Shown here piece by piece: positions 26,952 to 36,031 of a stretch of DNA of 64,000 nt. Below the pieces are notes generated by a model, which saw nothing but the letters and a program-made list of their open reading frames with translations, did no database searches and had not been told where the DNA came from. The stretch is taken from the NCBI GenBank assembly GCA_965231815.1, contig OZ246890.1:3658001-3722000 (forward strand). Direction: 5' to 3'. Both the position numbers and the translations under genes were made by a program. How positions within the stretch are numbered: position 1 is the first letter of the stretch; each line of letters opens with the position of its first letter. Origin of the DNA: JAPPFW01 sp965231815 (GTDB taxonomy: Bacteria; Actinomycetota; Acidimicrobiia; Spongiisociales; Spongiisociaceae).

Positions 26952-27797
26952 TCAGTTCGGATTCCTGAGAAAGCGCTCTATGTCCTCGACCATGCGACGG
27001 CTGTCCCCTCTGGTTATCGCCTGGCTCTCGGACTCCTGCTCCAGCCGCCGTACATACTCCAGCAATTCCTTGGAGTCTGAGACGGCTGCCCGGACCTGCT
27101 CCTCGTAGCCCACTACTTCCTCCTCCAGCGAGGTCACATCGAATCGCCATCCGATCAGATCGCCAAGGGCATACAGGAGCGCCCTCGCGCCGATAGGGCT
27201 GGGGCTTCCGGCCAGATAGTGGGGCAAGCCGGCCCAGATGCCGGCGGCCTCGAAACCTTCGTCTGACAGCGCCGAGGTCAAGACCCCGGTTATCCCCGTC
27301 GGCCCTTCGTACGTCGAAACGTTGATACCCATCCGTAGCGCGAAATCGGGATCGTCCGAACTCCCGAATACCGGAACGGGCAACGTGTGAGGGATCTGCC
27401 CGACGAAAGCCCCCAAAGAAACCGCCCGGCTGACTCGCAGGCGACGTAACACCTCGACAACCTGCGCGCAGTACTGCCTCCATCGGAGGTGGGGTTCCTC
27501 CCCCAGCACCAACACCAGATCGTGAACATGCCGTGGGAGCCTGATACCGAAAAACCCGGTAGCCGGCCAGTGGATACGTCGGACCGTCCTATCGATGGCT
27601 ACCAGCGGACGAGTCACCTGGTAGCTGATGTAGTCTTCCAGATCCAGTTGTGCTATCCGGCTCTCGCCGTGCTGCTCCATGAGGTAATAGAGAACCCGAG
27701 ACGCGGCATCCCCCGCATCGTTCCAGCCTTCAAAAGCCAGTACCGCAACCGGTTCTCTCAGGTCCGGGTCATCAACCCATTCGATATCGTTCACCAC
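26952..27797 (-). CDS. PAC2 family protein (proteasome assembly chaperone-like)
   Basis: 281 residues. PAC2 family marks include LAFEGWNDAGDAASRVLYYL, LVLGEEPHLRWRQYC, LGAFVGQIPHTLPVPVFGSS and AGIWAGLPHYLAGSPSPIGA. The tail is a likely coiled coil (LEEEVVGYEEQVRAAVSDSK, then LEYVRRLEQESE). The family is general in Actinobacteria that have a proteasome, but its exact bacterial role is unproven. It starts 18 bp after the stop of the copper ATPase gene on the same strand, so the two may be co-transcribed. Confidence 0.88.
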   Translation of the reverse strand: MVNDIEWVDDPDLREPVAVLAFEGWNDAGDAASRVLYYLMEQHGESRIAQLDLEDYISYQVTRPLVAIDRTVRRIHWPATGFFGIRLPRHVHDLVLVLGEEPHLRWRQYCAQVVEVLRRLRVSRAVSLGAFVGQIPHTLPVPVFGSSDDPDFALRMGINVSTYEGPTGITGVLTSALSDEGFEAAGIWAGLPHYLAGSPSPIGARALLYALGDLIGWRFDVTSLEEEVVGYEEQVRAAVSDSKELLEYVRRLEQESESQAITRGDSRRMVEDIERFLRNPN

Positions 27798-27815
27798 ACC
27801 CCAGGGTAGCGGACT

Positions 27816-30035
27816 TCACGAGGACTCTTCTCTATCGGCCGACCGGCCGGACGGCTCGCCCGGATTCCATCGCCGGATACGGAGGCTGTTCGAAACAACC
27901 GATACGCTGGACAGAGCCATCGCCGCCGATGCGATCATCGGATCGAGCAGCCCGGCAACAGCTAGCGGAATGGCGGCCACGTTATACATGAACGCCCACC
28001 ACAGGTTCTGGCGAATCCCGCGCAAGGTACGTCGAGCCAGATCGATCGCCGTGACCGCTAGGAGCGGGTTACCCGACATCAGCGTGACGTCGGCCGTCTC
28101 GATCGCTAGATCGCTTCCGGTGCCCGTACCCATTCCCACATGGGCGGTCGCCAGGGCGGGAGAATCGTTCACACCGTCGCCCACAAAGGCGGTCGGCTCT
28201 CCCTCCTCCTGCCACGAGTGGATAAGAGAAGCCTTCTCTTGAGGCAGCAACCGAGCATGAATCTCAACCATGCCGAGTTCTTCCCCAACCGCATATGCGG
28301 GACCTTCGTGGTCACCGGTCAGCATGGCAGTGGCTAGATCTCGGCGGACTATGGCGCCTACCGCTTCAGCTGCGGTAGGTCTTACCGTGTCCGCCACCGC
28401 GACCACACCCCGGACACGGCCATCCCATGCCCCGCAAAAGGCGGTCAGACCCTTGGCGCGCGCCGAGCCGAGCTCCTCCTCCCACCGAGATCCCAGGGTG
28501 ATCCCTCGCTGCTCCATGAGTTCGGTGGTGCCTACGGTAACCATGGCTCCATCCACCACCCCTTCGGCGCCCATACCGGGGAAGACCACCACCCTGCTTG
28601 CTCGGGCGGGGCTCACCCCGAGAGATCGAGCCCCTCGTTCCACAGCTTCGCCGAGTGGATGGCCGGTACCACCCTCCACGCCCGCTACCCGAGGCAAGAA
28701 TCGTGGCTCCTCCGCTTCTACATGAACAAGGCTCATCTGGCCGGTGGTCAACGTTCCGGTCTTGTCGAAGGCAACGCGGCGCAGCTTCTCGATACGCTCG
28801 AACACCTCGGCCGAGCGGAACACAACTCCCAATTCAGCAGCCCTTCCGGCCCCTACTGCGATAGCTGTCGGGGTGGCCAGACCGAGAGCACAAGGGCAGG
28901 CGATGATCAGGACGGCCACCGCGTTCCGGAGCGCTGTGGTCATATCGCCGCTGATGACCATCCATCCGATCAACGTTGCCACTGCAACTATCACAACGAC
29001 AGGGACGAAGACGCCGGATACCCGGTCGGCCAGCCTCTGGATCGGAGCCTTAGACGCGCGAGCGGCCTCGACGATACGGACCACTTCAGCAAGCAGGGTG
29101 TCCTCACCGACGTGTGAGACTTGGACGACCAACCTACCGGTCTGGTTTACGGTGCCCCCTACCACCCGATCTCCCGGTTGGCGCCTGACCGGCATTGACT
29201 CACCCGTGATCATCGACTCGTCAACCGTGCTAACACCTTCGATTACCACCCCATCGACCGGTGTCTTACCCCCGGGTACCACCTCCACATGGTCACCAAC
29301 TACCAGGTCCTCGATCGGAACGGTTGTCCAGGTCCCGTCCTTGAGTACCCTCGCCTCGCGAGCGCTGAGTTCAAGGAGCTTGGAAACAGCCCGGGAGGCC
29401 TTCCCCTTCGCCCTTACCTCCAGGTAGCGACCCAGCAGCACGAACATGATGATGGCGGCCGCGGTTTCGAAGAACAAAGCCCGATCGGCCCCGAGAGCCC
29501 ATAGTGAATACAGCCAGGACGACAGGGTGCCGAGGCTGATCAGTGTGTCCATGCTGGCAGCGCCGTGACGTAGCCGCTTCCATGCCACCTGATGGAAACT
29601 ACGTCCTGCCCAAACCACCACCACGGTTGACAGGACCGCCTGCGTTATGGCATTCCATTCCGCATCAGGACCAACCATCCCTAGGACGATGGTTGGTACC
29701 GCCCCTACAGCCGCCAGAAGAAAGCGACGCCATCCGATCCTACGTTCCTCCGCATCATCTGCTTCGGCATCTCTCGGAGTATCCGGCTCTAGGATCGTCA
29801 CGCCGTAGCCGATGTCACTCACGGCTCGCGTCACCGACTCCTCGGAACCGGCGTCGGTGAAGGTGATCCGCGCTTGGTTGGATGCGAGGTCGACCACCGC
29901 TTGGCTCACGCCCTCCTGACCGGCGAGCACCTGTTCTATGCGAGCCACGCAGGAACCGCAGGTCATTCCGGTGACCTTGAATACCACCTCACGTTCTCCG
30001 GAGTCTCTCAACGTATCCGTGGTCATCGTCTCCAT
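27816..30035 (-). CDS. copA: Copper-translocating P1B-type ATPase
   Basis: 739 residues from the ATG after GGGAGATATGC. An N-terminal HMA domain has GMTCGSCVARIEQVL. The membrane part includes the CPC metal site (IACPCALGLATPTA). The catalytic loop has FDKTGTLTTGQ, a phosphatase-domain region and VGDGVNDSPALATAHVGMG. The last helices have MYNVAAIPLAVAGL and MALSSVSVVSNSLRIRRW, the N/YN and MxxSS pattern of Cu(I)-exporting ATPases. It removes Cu(I) from the cytoplasm. A stand-alone HMA chaperone with an almost identical metal-site segment lies 12 kb away at 41958-42209. Confidence 0.95.
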   Translation of the reverse strand: METMTTDTLRDSGEREVVFKVTGMTCGSCVARIEQVLAGQEGVSQAVVDLASNQARITFTDAGSEESVTRAVSDIGYGVTILEPDTPRDAEADDAEERRIGWRRFLLAAVGAVPTIVLGMVGPDAEWNAITQAVLSTVVVVWAGRSFHQVAWKRLRHGAASMDTLISLGTLSSWLYSLWALGADRALFFETAAAIIMFVLLGRYLEVRAKGKASRAVSKLLELSAREARVLKDGTWTTVPIEDLVVGDHVEVVPGGKTPVDGVVIEGVSTVDESMITGESMPVRRQPGDRVVGGTVNQTGRLVVQVSHVGEDTLLAEVVRIVEAARASKAPIQRLADRVSGVFVPVVVIVAVATLIGWMVISGDMTTALRNAVAVLIIACPCALGLATPTAIAVGAGRAAELGVVFRSAEVFERIEKLRRVAFDKTGTLTTGQMSLVHVEAEEPRFLPRVAGVEGGTGHPLGEAVERGARSLGVSPARASRVVVFPGMGAEGVVDGAMVTVGTTELMEQRGITLGSRWEEELGSARAKGLTAFCGAWDGRVRGVVAVADTVRPTAAEAVGAIVRRDLATAMLTGDHEGPAYAVGEELGMVEIHARLLPQEKASLIHSWQEEGEPTAFVGDGVNDSPALATAHVGMGTGTGSDLAIETADVTLMSGNPLLAVTAIDLARRTLRGIRQNLWWAFMYNVAAIPLAVAGLLDPMIASAAMALSSVSVVSNSLRIRRWNPGEPSGRSADREESS

Positions 30036-30490
30036 GCATATCTCCCGGGTATTCGAGACAGGAACAGGCCCCGCCCCGTTGGGCAAGTCTATCCCCGACT
30101 CGGGGATAGATAGCAGTTGTCACTTGAGTTCTCCTCGGTTGATGTGACGGAGCCGTTCCAAGAGGTTGCGGATCGGAAGCTAGTTGCTTAGTACTACTAA
30201 CGACAGGTAGCAATGCGAAGTAGATTTTTTTAGCACACTAAAGAGATCTGCACTGATGACAACTCCGGCTTCGATTCCCGGCTCGCAATGGCTAGATGCC
30301 CAAAACCCCAGGTAAACGAGTGTATGCCGACCTCTCGAAGGCAACCCTGACCACCTCTCCTTAGGCATACGAGTTCATGAAGGTAGTGGTTGGTATTAAT
30401 TGTTTAACATTTTTAGCCTCTATATAGTTTCTACAATGAAGGCTACAAAGATACATCTCTTGCTAACAGGAGATATCCAAAGACAACCTC
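30036..30490. other. AT-richer intergenic region between copA and the Tad operon
   Basis: About 455 bp without a supported gene, markedly richer in A/T than the surroundings from 30180 on. It lies between divergent transcripts, so it should contain the copA promoter and the start of the pilus operon (see 30400-30428). No hairpin with a T-run and no riboswitch-like structure was recognised. Confidence 0.5.
30400..30428 (+). promoter_or_regulatory. Candidate sigma-70 promoter of the Tad operon
   Basis: TTGTTT and TATAGT hexamers are separated by exactly 17 bases, ending 62 nt before the first pilus gene. The surrounding DNA is the most AT-rich of the region. This is a sequence match only. Confidence 0.5.
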
Positions 30491-31705
30491 GTGACAATGT
30501 TCTCTAGTAGAACGGAACGGATCGTCATCGCGACCGCGCTGGTAGTGGTGGCGGTGATTCTGGTAGCTCTGTTCGGGCGATCCACCCCACCAGTCACGGC
30601 AGGAGTCTTGTTCGCTTCGGAACCGTGGCCCCGTGGTAGCTCTGCAGCGTCGGTCATTCTCGAGGTGCCCGAGAGACTCGCTCCCCTTCTGGTTGCCCCC
30701 GATGACATCGGCGACCGAGTAGCTGCGATCGATATCCCCGCCAACACGTTTCTCACTCCGGATATGCTCCGCCCGCCCGGACTCGACAGGGACGGCGATG
30801 GCGGCCTCACCAGGCTTCGCTTGGCGGTGAGGGACGAACTCTGGCCGTTCCCGGGACCCTTTGGCGGTGATCTGGCCGTCATCGGAAACACCGGCTCCTC
30901 CTGTGCTCTGGCCGTCACCGAACTCCTAGATGTTGATGCGGAGGGTGGCGCTGTCACCATCGCCGTTGACCCCGTCACCGCCAGACAGCTCCTCTCCGCC
31001 GGAGACCTGGCAGTCTGGCCTCCGGCCGGAACGACCTGGCCGCAGTGCCTCCCGGTGGGTCTACCGCCCATACTGGAAACACCAAGGGGAACATCTCGGC
31101 TGCGCTTGGCGGTCAACACGGATCGGTGGCCGGCGCCAGGACCCGTACCCGGTGACCTCGGCGCCTTCGGCCCGATAGCCCGTGCCTGCTCGGTCACCGT
31201 TACCCGTGTTCTCGACTCAGATGGCGGCGGTAACGTAACGATCGCCGTCACCCCGCAAACCGCGGCCCGGTTAGTACCGGCCGGAGATCTCGCAGTCTGG
31301 CCCCCCGGCTCCGCGGTCTGGCCGGCCTGTGAACCCGAACTACCGGTTGGCCTTGCGCCGGTGCGTCTACAGGTCGACATGGCTTATTGGCCGACACCCG
31401 GACCCGCAGATGGAGACTTGGCCGTCATCGGACCATCAGGCAGCGGTTGCGCATGGATTGTCACCAACCTGCTACGCGCCGATGGCGTGTCCATCACACT
31501 GGCTGCCAACCCGGAGGTTGCGGCTCGTCTCATGGCCGAACCGCTACTGGCGGTTTGGTCCCCCACCACCGAGGGAACCTGGCCTTACTGCGACGACGTT
31601 CCGGTCGAGACCGTGACCGCCGCGGTTCCCGCAGGAAGCGCCTCGGCCTGCATAGGGGCCGGTAGGACATGGAACCCGGACACCCAACAGTGCGAGACCT
31701 TGTAG
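30491..31705 (+). CDS. Membrane-anchored SAF-domain protein of the Tad locus (RcpC/CpaB-like) with three internal repeats
   Basis: 404 residues. A membrane segment at about 11-28 precedes an SAF-like domain (55-98; VAPDDIGDRVAAIDIPANTF then LTPDMLRPP). Three repeats of about 80-90 residues follow (106-192, 202-289, 291-369). Each starts RLxxxxxxWPxPGPxxGDLxxxG, has one or two Cys, and contains the LAVWPP or LAVWSP and WPxC pair. The C-terminus ends C-x2-AG-x-TW-x5-QC. Position at the head of the pilus operon and the SAF domain suggest a CpaB-like assembly or anchoring role outside the membrane. The repeats are not in any CpaB I know. An AGGAG at 30468-30472 is too far from the start to be sure of it. 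Confidence 0.7.
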   Translation: MTMFSSRTERIVIATALVVVAVILVALFGRSTPPVTAGVLFASEPWPRGSSAASVILEVPERLAPLLVAPDDIGDRVAAIDIPANTFLTPDMLRPPGLDRDGDGGLTRLRLAVRDELWPFPGPFGGDLAVIGNTGSSCALAVTELLDVDAEGGAVTIAVDPVTARQLLSAGDLAVWPPAGTTWPQCLPVGLPPILETPRGTSRLRLAVNTDRWPAPGPVPGDLGAFGPIARACSVTVTRVLDSDGGGNVTIAVTPQTAARLVPAGDLAVWPPGSAVWPACEPELPVGLAPVRLQVDMAYWPTPGPADGDLAVIGPSGSGCAWIVTNLLRADGVSITLAANPEVAARLMAEPLLAVWSPTTEGTWPYCDDVPVETVTAAVPAGSASACIGAGRTWNPDTQQCETL

Positions 31706-33313
31706 ATGTTGATGCTGATCCAGGACCGGCGACTTGCTCCGGACGTACGTGAATGGATAACCCGAACCACAACCGCGGGAGTGCGAACCAGGGAATCCGG
31801 TGTGGTTGCGGTCGAATCGTTAGGAGACGAAGCACTCCGTACATCCAAGGGACAGGTCGTGACGGTCCGTTCCGACACCGAGTACCGGAGGCTTCTGGCG
31901 GCGGCAGCCGGGGCCGGAGCGGTAATCCTCATTACCGAAGGCACCGCCCAGGGTGTGCGACCCTGGCTCCAGCTCGATTCGGGCGCCGGCTACAAGATAC
32001 CGATCGTGATCGTTGTCGTGGCCGACAAGCCCTTGGCCAACCTCGACCTGCTGGCTGCTACCGCGGGGGTCAGCCGGATGCTCTGTGTTCGCCCGACGCC
32101 GGACCGCAAGTCATTACGCATCCTGAGGAGGCTCGGTCGGCAAGTGGCCCCCTACGCGGTATTGCCACGCCGATTCGAAGCATCCGACGCGGCTGTACAC
32201 CGCGCGGGAGCGCGGCAGCAAGCAGAACAGATCCTCGGTGAGCTCCTGTCCAACGATCAGGTGGAGGAATACCAGATATTCGGCGGTGGCCGCATGCAGG
32301 TCCAATACTCGGGCGGTCGGCGGGAGGATCATGCCAGTCCGTTTCCGACCGACTCCAGCCTTGAGGAAGCGATCAAGTTCCTCGCCACATTCGGTGGTGA
32401 CAGACCTCATCGCTTCGATGAGCAGTCACCCAGGCTGGACATGAACCTCAAGGAACGCTGGCGGCTCCACGCCGAAGGCTTCGTAGTAAGACCGATGTAT
32501 CTGGCGCTGAGGGCCAACATGGGTGGGCGCAAGTCATTGGCGGAACTCGGATTCGCCGAAACGAGGCTCAACAACCTGCTCGTCGGCGCGGTGGCGGGTA
32601 TCAACAGGGCCAACGTGATCGTTGCCGCCACGATGAGCGGCGGCAAGACAACCCTACTCCAGGCGCTGCTGGCGCACACCCCGCCTCACGAACGGGTGGA
32701 CACTATCGAGGACACGCCGGAGTTGCGCCTTGCGCACTACGGACTGCATAGTTTCACCTTCGAGCGGCTGACCCGCGACCCCAATGCCGACGGGGTCGGC
32801 AAGCTAACGATGACCGACCACATACGCGACGCCAAGCGCGGCAACGCCGGCAAGATCGTGGTCGGCGAGGTTCGGGGGGAAGGCACGCTGGCGTTGTTCG
32901 ATGCAATGAGCAGCGGTATGAACGGCTGCCTGGCAACCCTGCACTCCCCGCCCGGCCCCGGTGTCCTCGAGAAACTGGTCGCCTACGCGGCGTCGGAAGG
33001 AGCGAGCGGCGATTACGCGCGCAGGCAGATCGCCACCGGGGTTCACCTCTTGGTATGGCTGGGACGAAACGACCGTAACGAACGGGTGATCGCCAACGTA
33101 ACCGAGATCTTGGATATGGACGAGGTTCGCAACCGGATCCGCACCCGCTGCCTCTGGCAACTAATCGAACAAGAACGGTGGGCACGGCCGGTCGCATTCC
33201 CGAGAAACCCGTTTGTAGTCGCCCTTTATAAGGAAGTATCCATCCATCTCGACGACGTAGCCGAGTTCGGGGACCGGGATCTCAGGGTCATTGACGCCGG
33301 AGGGACAGGATGA
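31706..33313 (+). CDS. cpaF: Tad pilus assembly ATPase (CpaF/TadA) with extra N-terminal receiver-like domain
   Basis: 535 residues, starting directly after the previous stop codon. The C-terminal two thirds are a secretion ATPase with Walker A AATMSGGKTTLL, an Asp box VDTIEDTPELRL, the Walker B and His-box stretch KIVVGEVRGEGTLALFDAMS, GMNGCLATLHS, and an Arg-rich tail. The first 165 residues form an alpha/beta region (VILITEGTAQGV, IPIVIVVVADKPLANLDLLA, GVSRMLCVRP) resembling the atypical receiver domain of TadZ/CpaE, which is otherwise a separate protein. It powers pilin assembly at the inner face of the membrane. No separate TadZ is in the operon, so the fusion may take its localising role. 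Confidence 0.85.
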   Translation: MLMLIQDRRLAPDVREWITRTTTAGVRTRESGVVAVESLGDEALRTSKGQVVTVRSDTEYRRLLAAAAGAGAVILITEGTAQGVRPWLQLDSGAGYKIPIVIVVVADKPLANLDLLAATAGVSRMLCVRPTPDRKSLRILRRLGRQVAPYAVLPRRFEASDAAVHRAGARQQAEQILGELLSNDQVEEYQIFGGGRMQVQYSGGRREDHASPFPTDSSLEEAIKFLATFGGDRPHRFDEQSPRLDMNLKERWRLHAEGFVVRPMYLALRANMGGRKSLAELGFAETRLNNLLVGAVAGINRANVIVAATMSGGKTTLLQALLAHTPPHERVDTIEDTPELRLAHYGLHSFTFERLTRDPNADGVGKLTMTDHIRDAKRGNAGKIVVGEVRGEGTLALFDAMSSGMNGCLATLHSPPGPGVLEKLVAYAASEGASGDYARRQIATGVHLLVWLGRNDRNERVIANVTEILDMDEVRNRIRTRCLWQLIEQERWARPVAFPRNPFVVALYKEVSIHLDDVAEFGDRDLRVIDAGGTG

Positions 33314-34131
33314 ACTCGACAGGGTGGATAATCGTCGCCACGGTCCCGGCCTTGGTCGCCTTGGTACTGGTACCCGACGCAAGACCCGTCCCGACTTTGC
33401 TCACGCTCAGGGCCGCTCGGGCACGCCGAGCCGTAAGAGAGGTCCACCCGGGGACGGTGTTAGGACCACTTGGCGGTACCGGCGTCGGCTTGTTGCTGGC
33501 GATCCGATGGGGACCAGCTCTCGGCGTAGCCGCGGCGACCCTTTACGGCCTTGCTGCCTGGGCTCTCTCGATCCGAGCCCGCAGCTCGCGACGCGCTACC
33601 CACACCGAACGAATGGCACGCTTCGCGGTGGTGCTCGCCAACCAAGCGATTACAGCCACCACATTAGGAGAAGCACTAACCAGAGCAGCTCCGCTGGTGA
33701 CCGGCAGTGTCGGCGTAGCTGCCCGAAAACTGGCGGCCGGATACGCACAAGGCACCCTGGCCAACTCGGCTCGGGAGTTCGTCCAAGCGGTACCGGTGAC
33801 CTCCTCGATCTGGCTAACCGACATGCTGGCTGTCGCCGGAAAGGGAGGCAGCCGGGTCTCAGAGGTCATGACCACGCTGGAGAATCTGGCGACGGCCGAG
33901 GCCGATTCCGCCCGTTACTTCCATCGACGGGTTGCCGCTCAGATGACGCCCCTCGTGATCGCCCTTTCCCTCTCCATAGCGACCGTCGTCGGCATGGCAA
34001 TGTGGATGCCGGCCTACGGTATCTGGCTGGTCAGCCCCGGTGGGCAACTCGTAGCTCTGGGCGCGTCCGTGGCATGTGTCGCAATATGTGCTCCCGTATT
34101 CGCCCTGGCTAGAGCGATGGTGAGCACATGA
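33310..34131 (+). CDS. tadB: Tad pilus assembly membrane protein TadB-like
   Basis: 273 residues; its ATG overlaps the stop of the ATPase gene (ATGA). It has two N-terminal membrane helices, a cytoplasmic T2SSF domain (MARFAVVLANQAITATTLGE, MLAVAGKGGSRVSEVMTTLE) and two C-terminal helices (TPLVIALSLSIATVVGMAMW, LVALGASVACVAICAPVFAL). It would form, with the next gene product, the inner-membrane platform that turns with the ATPase. Confidence 0.85.
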   Translation: MNSTGWIIVATVPALVALVLVPDARPVPTLLTLRAARARRAVREVHPGTVLGPLGGTGVGLLLAIRWGPALGVAAATLYGLAAWALSIRARSSRRATHTERMARFAVVLANQAITATTLGEALTRAAPLVTGSVGVAARKLAAGYAQGTLANSAREFVQAVPVTSSIWLTDMLAVAGKGGSRVSEVMTTLENLATAEADSARYFHRRVAAQMTPLVIALSLSIATVVGMAMWMPAYGIWLVSPGGQLVALGASVACVAICAPVFALARAMVST

Positions 34132-34856
34132 TCTGGGTTGCAGTCGGTTCCTTGATCTCTCTCGCGGTCTTCCTGGTGGCGACAGATCCTCCCGAATACC
34201 ACGATGCGGAGGACTTGGCAGCGGCGGGCTGGACCCCGTTGAAGGTCTCGGCCGTTGCTTGGGTATTGGGGATAGCCGGCGCCCTAACAGTGTTCCTCGG
34301 ACTAGCGCTGCTCACCGGAGCCCGCGCCGCTCCTGCGGTCGGGATCGCGATAGTTGCGTGGGCCCCGGTCGCGCTTCCTTCCCGACTCCGGCAAGCCATC
34401 CTTCGCGGTCATGACCGCCGGCAGGCAGGTGCGCTGCACTCGTGGCTTAGGCGGGTCCGCCTGTACACCGCGGTGGGATTACCCATGCGCGATGCGGTGG
34501 TTAACGCCGCTCACCAAACCACGGAACGAGCCTTCACCCCTGTTGCCAGCGCCATAGCTGTAGCTCTCGAGGGCGGCCGGGATCCACTGATTGCGGCCAC
34601 TCAGCGGGTCCGCGGCTCGGGCGCCGAGACACTCCTGGGAACTGTCGAGACAGTGGAGAGAACCGGCGCCGCCGCAACCCGGCTAATCGACCATTTGGTG
34701 GACCGGGCCATAACCGTGTACGGCGCCGCCGCCGCGGAACGTACGGACCGGCTCGGACGTACTACCGGCACTCTCGGAACCATCGTGGTCGCCTTCGGCG
34801 TGATGGTCCTCATGCTGGGAGTGGCCGTATCGATCAACAGCGGCCCTGCGCCGTGA
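34128..34856 (+). CDS. tadC: Tad pilus assembly membrane protein TadC-like
   Basis: 242 residues; the start overlaps the previous stop by four bases. The membrane segments at about 3-19, 42-62, 66-84 and 215-235 flank a T2SSF domain (LHSWLRRVRLYTAVGLPMRD, ETVERTGAAATRLIDHLVDR). It is the second half of the platform pair and is translationally coupled to the TadB-like gene. Confidence 0.82.
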   Translation: MIWVAVGSLISLAVFLVATDPPEYHDAEDLAAAGWTPLKVSAVAWVLGIAGALTVFLGLALLTGARAAPAVGIAIVAWAPVALPSRLRQAILRGHDRRQAGALHSWLRRVRLYTAVGLPMRDAVVNAAHQTTERAFTPVASAIAVALEGGRDPLIAATQRVRGSGAETLLGTVETVERTGAAATRLIDHLVDRAITVYGAAAAERTDRLGRTTGTLGTIVVAFGVMVLMLGVAVSINSGPAP

Positions 34857-34881
34857 TTTCAAGACCCTAAAGGAGGAAGCA

Positions 34882-35085
34882 ATGGATAAACCAATTGCAC
34901 TGGCAATAAGCGTGGTGCTCGTGGTCGCGGCCATGGCGGCGGTCGGCGCCATCATGTGGGCCCAGATCACCAACGCCCAGGAGGACATCGACGACCTCAG
35001 CCCGTACCGAGGCATAAGCAACCAAACAGTTTGCGAGGCCGCCGGAGGTACCTGGGACGGATCCAAGAAGCAGTGCAACGAGTGA
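34882..35085 (+). CDS. Small single-helix protein, candidate major pilin of the Tad locus
   Basis: 67 residues with AAAGGAGG before the ATG, the best ribosome binding site in the operon, which fits high expression. It has a short N-terminus, one membrane helix (residues 5-27) and a polar tail with two Cys (C51-C65) in the pattern C-x2-AG-x-TW-x5-QC. The canonical Flp leader with G/XXXXEY is absent, so pilin identity rests on size, topology and position. The same Cys-loop pattern ends the SAF protein of the operon. Confidence 0.6.
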   Translation: MDKPIALAISVVLVVAAMAAVGAIMWAQITNAQEDIDDLSPYRGISNQTVCEAAGGTWDGSKKQCNE

Positions 35086-35094
35086 GCGACGCCG

Positions 35095-35523
35095 GTGGAG
35101 ACCGCAGTAGCGCTCGCCAAGCTCGGGACTGTTTGGCTGACCACTGTGCTGATGGTCGTGTCGGTGATGATGTCCTACACCGGCGCCATTGAAGCCCGTT
35201 CGGCGGCTCGGTCCGCCGCCTACGCGGCTGCTGCCTCGCTGTCGGGAACCGATTGGAACTGCACGGAGTCCGGCAGCGAGTGGACCGCCGCTACCAACGC
35301 GGCGGCTACCGCATCCGGTGACCGCCTCCGGGGGAACGAGCGGTTGCGGATGGTCGGTTTCTCCCTGGCGTCCGACACCGCCACCTGTACCGTTCTGGCC
35401 TCCATCGAGGTGTTGCCCGTGACCTTCGGATGGTGGATGGGAACCATCCATACCGTTGGCTGCGCACCCACCTTCGCCGGTGTAGGTCTGGGTCTCCGGA
35501 CCGTGTGCGGGCAGGAAGGGTGA
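35095..35523 (+). CDS. TadE/TadG-like pseudopilin
   Basis: 142 residues from a GTG, 9 bp after the small pilin-like gene. The N-terminal helix (AKLGTVWLTTVLMVVSVMMS) is followed by an Ala-rich helix (ARSAARSAAYAAAASLS) as in TadE-like minor pilins, then a region with four Cys. It probably sits at the pilus base or tip. Identification is by position and topology, since sequence motifs are weak. Confidence 0.55.
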   Translation: METAVALAKLGTVWLTTVLMVVSVMMSYTGAIEARSAARSAAYAAAASLSGTDWNCTESGSEWTAATNAAATASGDRLRGNERLRMVGFSLASDTATCTVLASIEVLPVTFGWWMGTIHTVGCAPTFAGVGLGLRTVCGQEG

Positions 35524-35524
35524 C

Positions 35525-36031
35525 ATGGACGAGGTAGTGGCCGCGCTGATTGCGGTACCCACCATCCTGTTGGGAATACTGCTAACGGTCAGCACCGTCG
35601 AAGGCGCCGACCGGCGCAGGCAGCTCTATCTGTTTGCCCACCGAGGGGCAACCGCGGCCGCTATCGCGGTTCCATCCGACGCGACTCCTCAAGAAGTAAG
35701 GGCAGGTGTGGTAGCCGGCTCCTCAGCTGTTACCGCCGCGTCAACCGTGTGCGCCGACCTTCCAACCGTGGTGGTCGAGTACCGCGACCGGCGGATCGGA
35801 GGCTGGATGGATCCGGCCCGATACCAGGGGAACCTGAAATGGGCGGGCGCCTCCCCGCAGCTGGACTCGGTGCGGGTATCGGTGACGTGCCTGCCACTGC
35901 CGGGTCCGCTACCAGCCACGACCTCCCCTGTTACCAGCACGTCTCGGAAGCCACTCACGCCGCGAGCGCAGGCCGTTGAAGAAGCACCGGAGTCTCAACC
36001 GGTTACTGATCGGCTCCAGGAAGAACGATGA
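35525..36031 (+). CDS. TadE-like minor pilin with Pro/Thr-rich tail
   Basis: 168 residues, with its ATG two bases after the previous stop. One N-terminal helix (VAALIAVPTILLGILLTVST) is followed by a mixed domain with a Cys pair (C103-like VCADLP and VTCLPLPG), then a low-complexity Pro/Thr/Ser tail. The same helix-plus-Ala-rich start as its neighbour suggests a pseudopilin exposed outside the membrane. No family was recognised. Confidence 0.5.
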   Translation: MDEVVAALIAVPTILLGILLTVSTVEGADRRRQLYLFAHRGATAAAIAVPSDATPQEVRAGVVAGSSAVTAASTVCADLPTVVVEYRDRRIGGWMDPARYQGNLKWAGASPQLDSVRVSVTCLPLPGPLPATTSPVTSTSRKPLTPRAQAVEEAPESQPVTDRLQEER

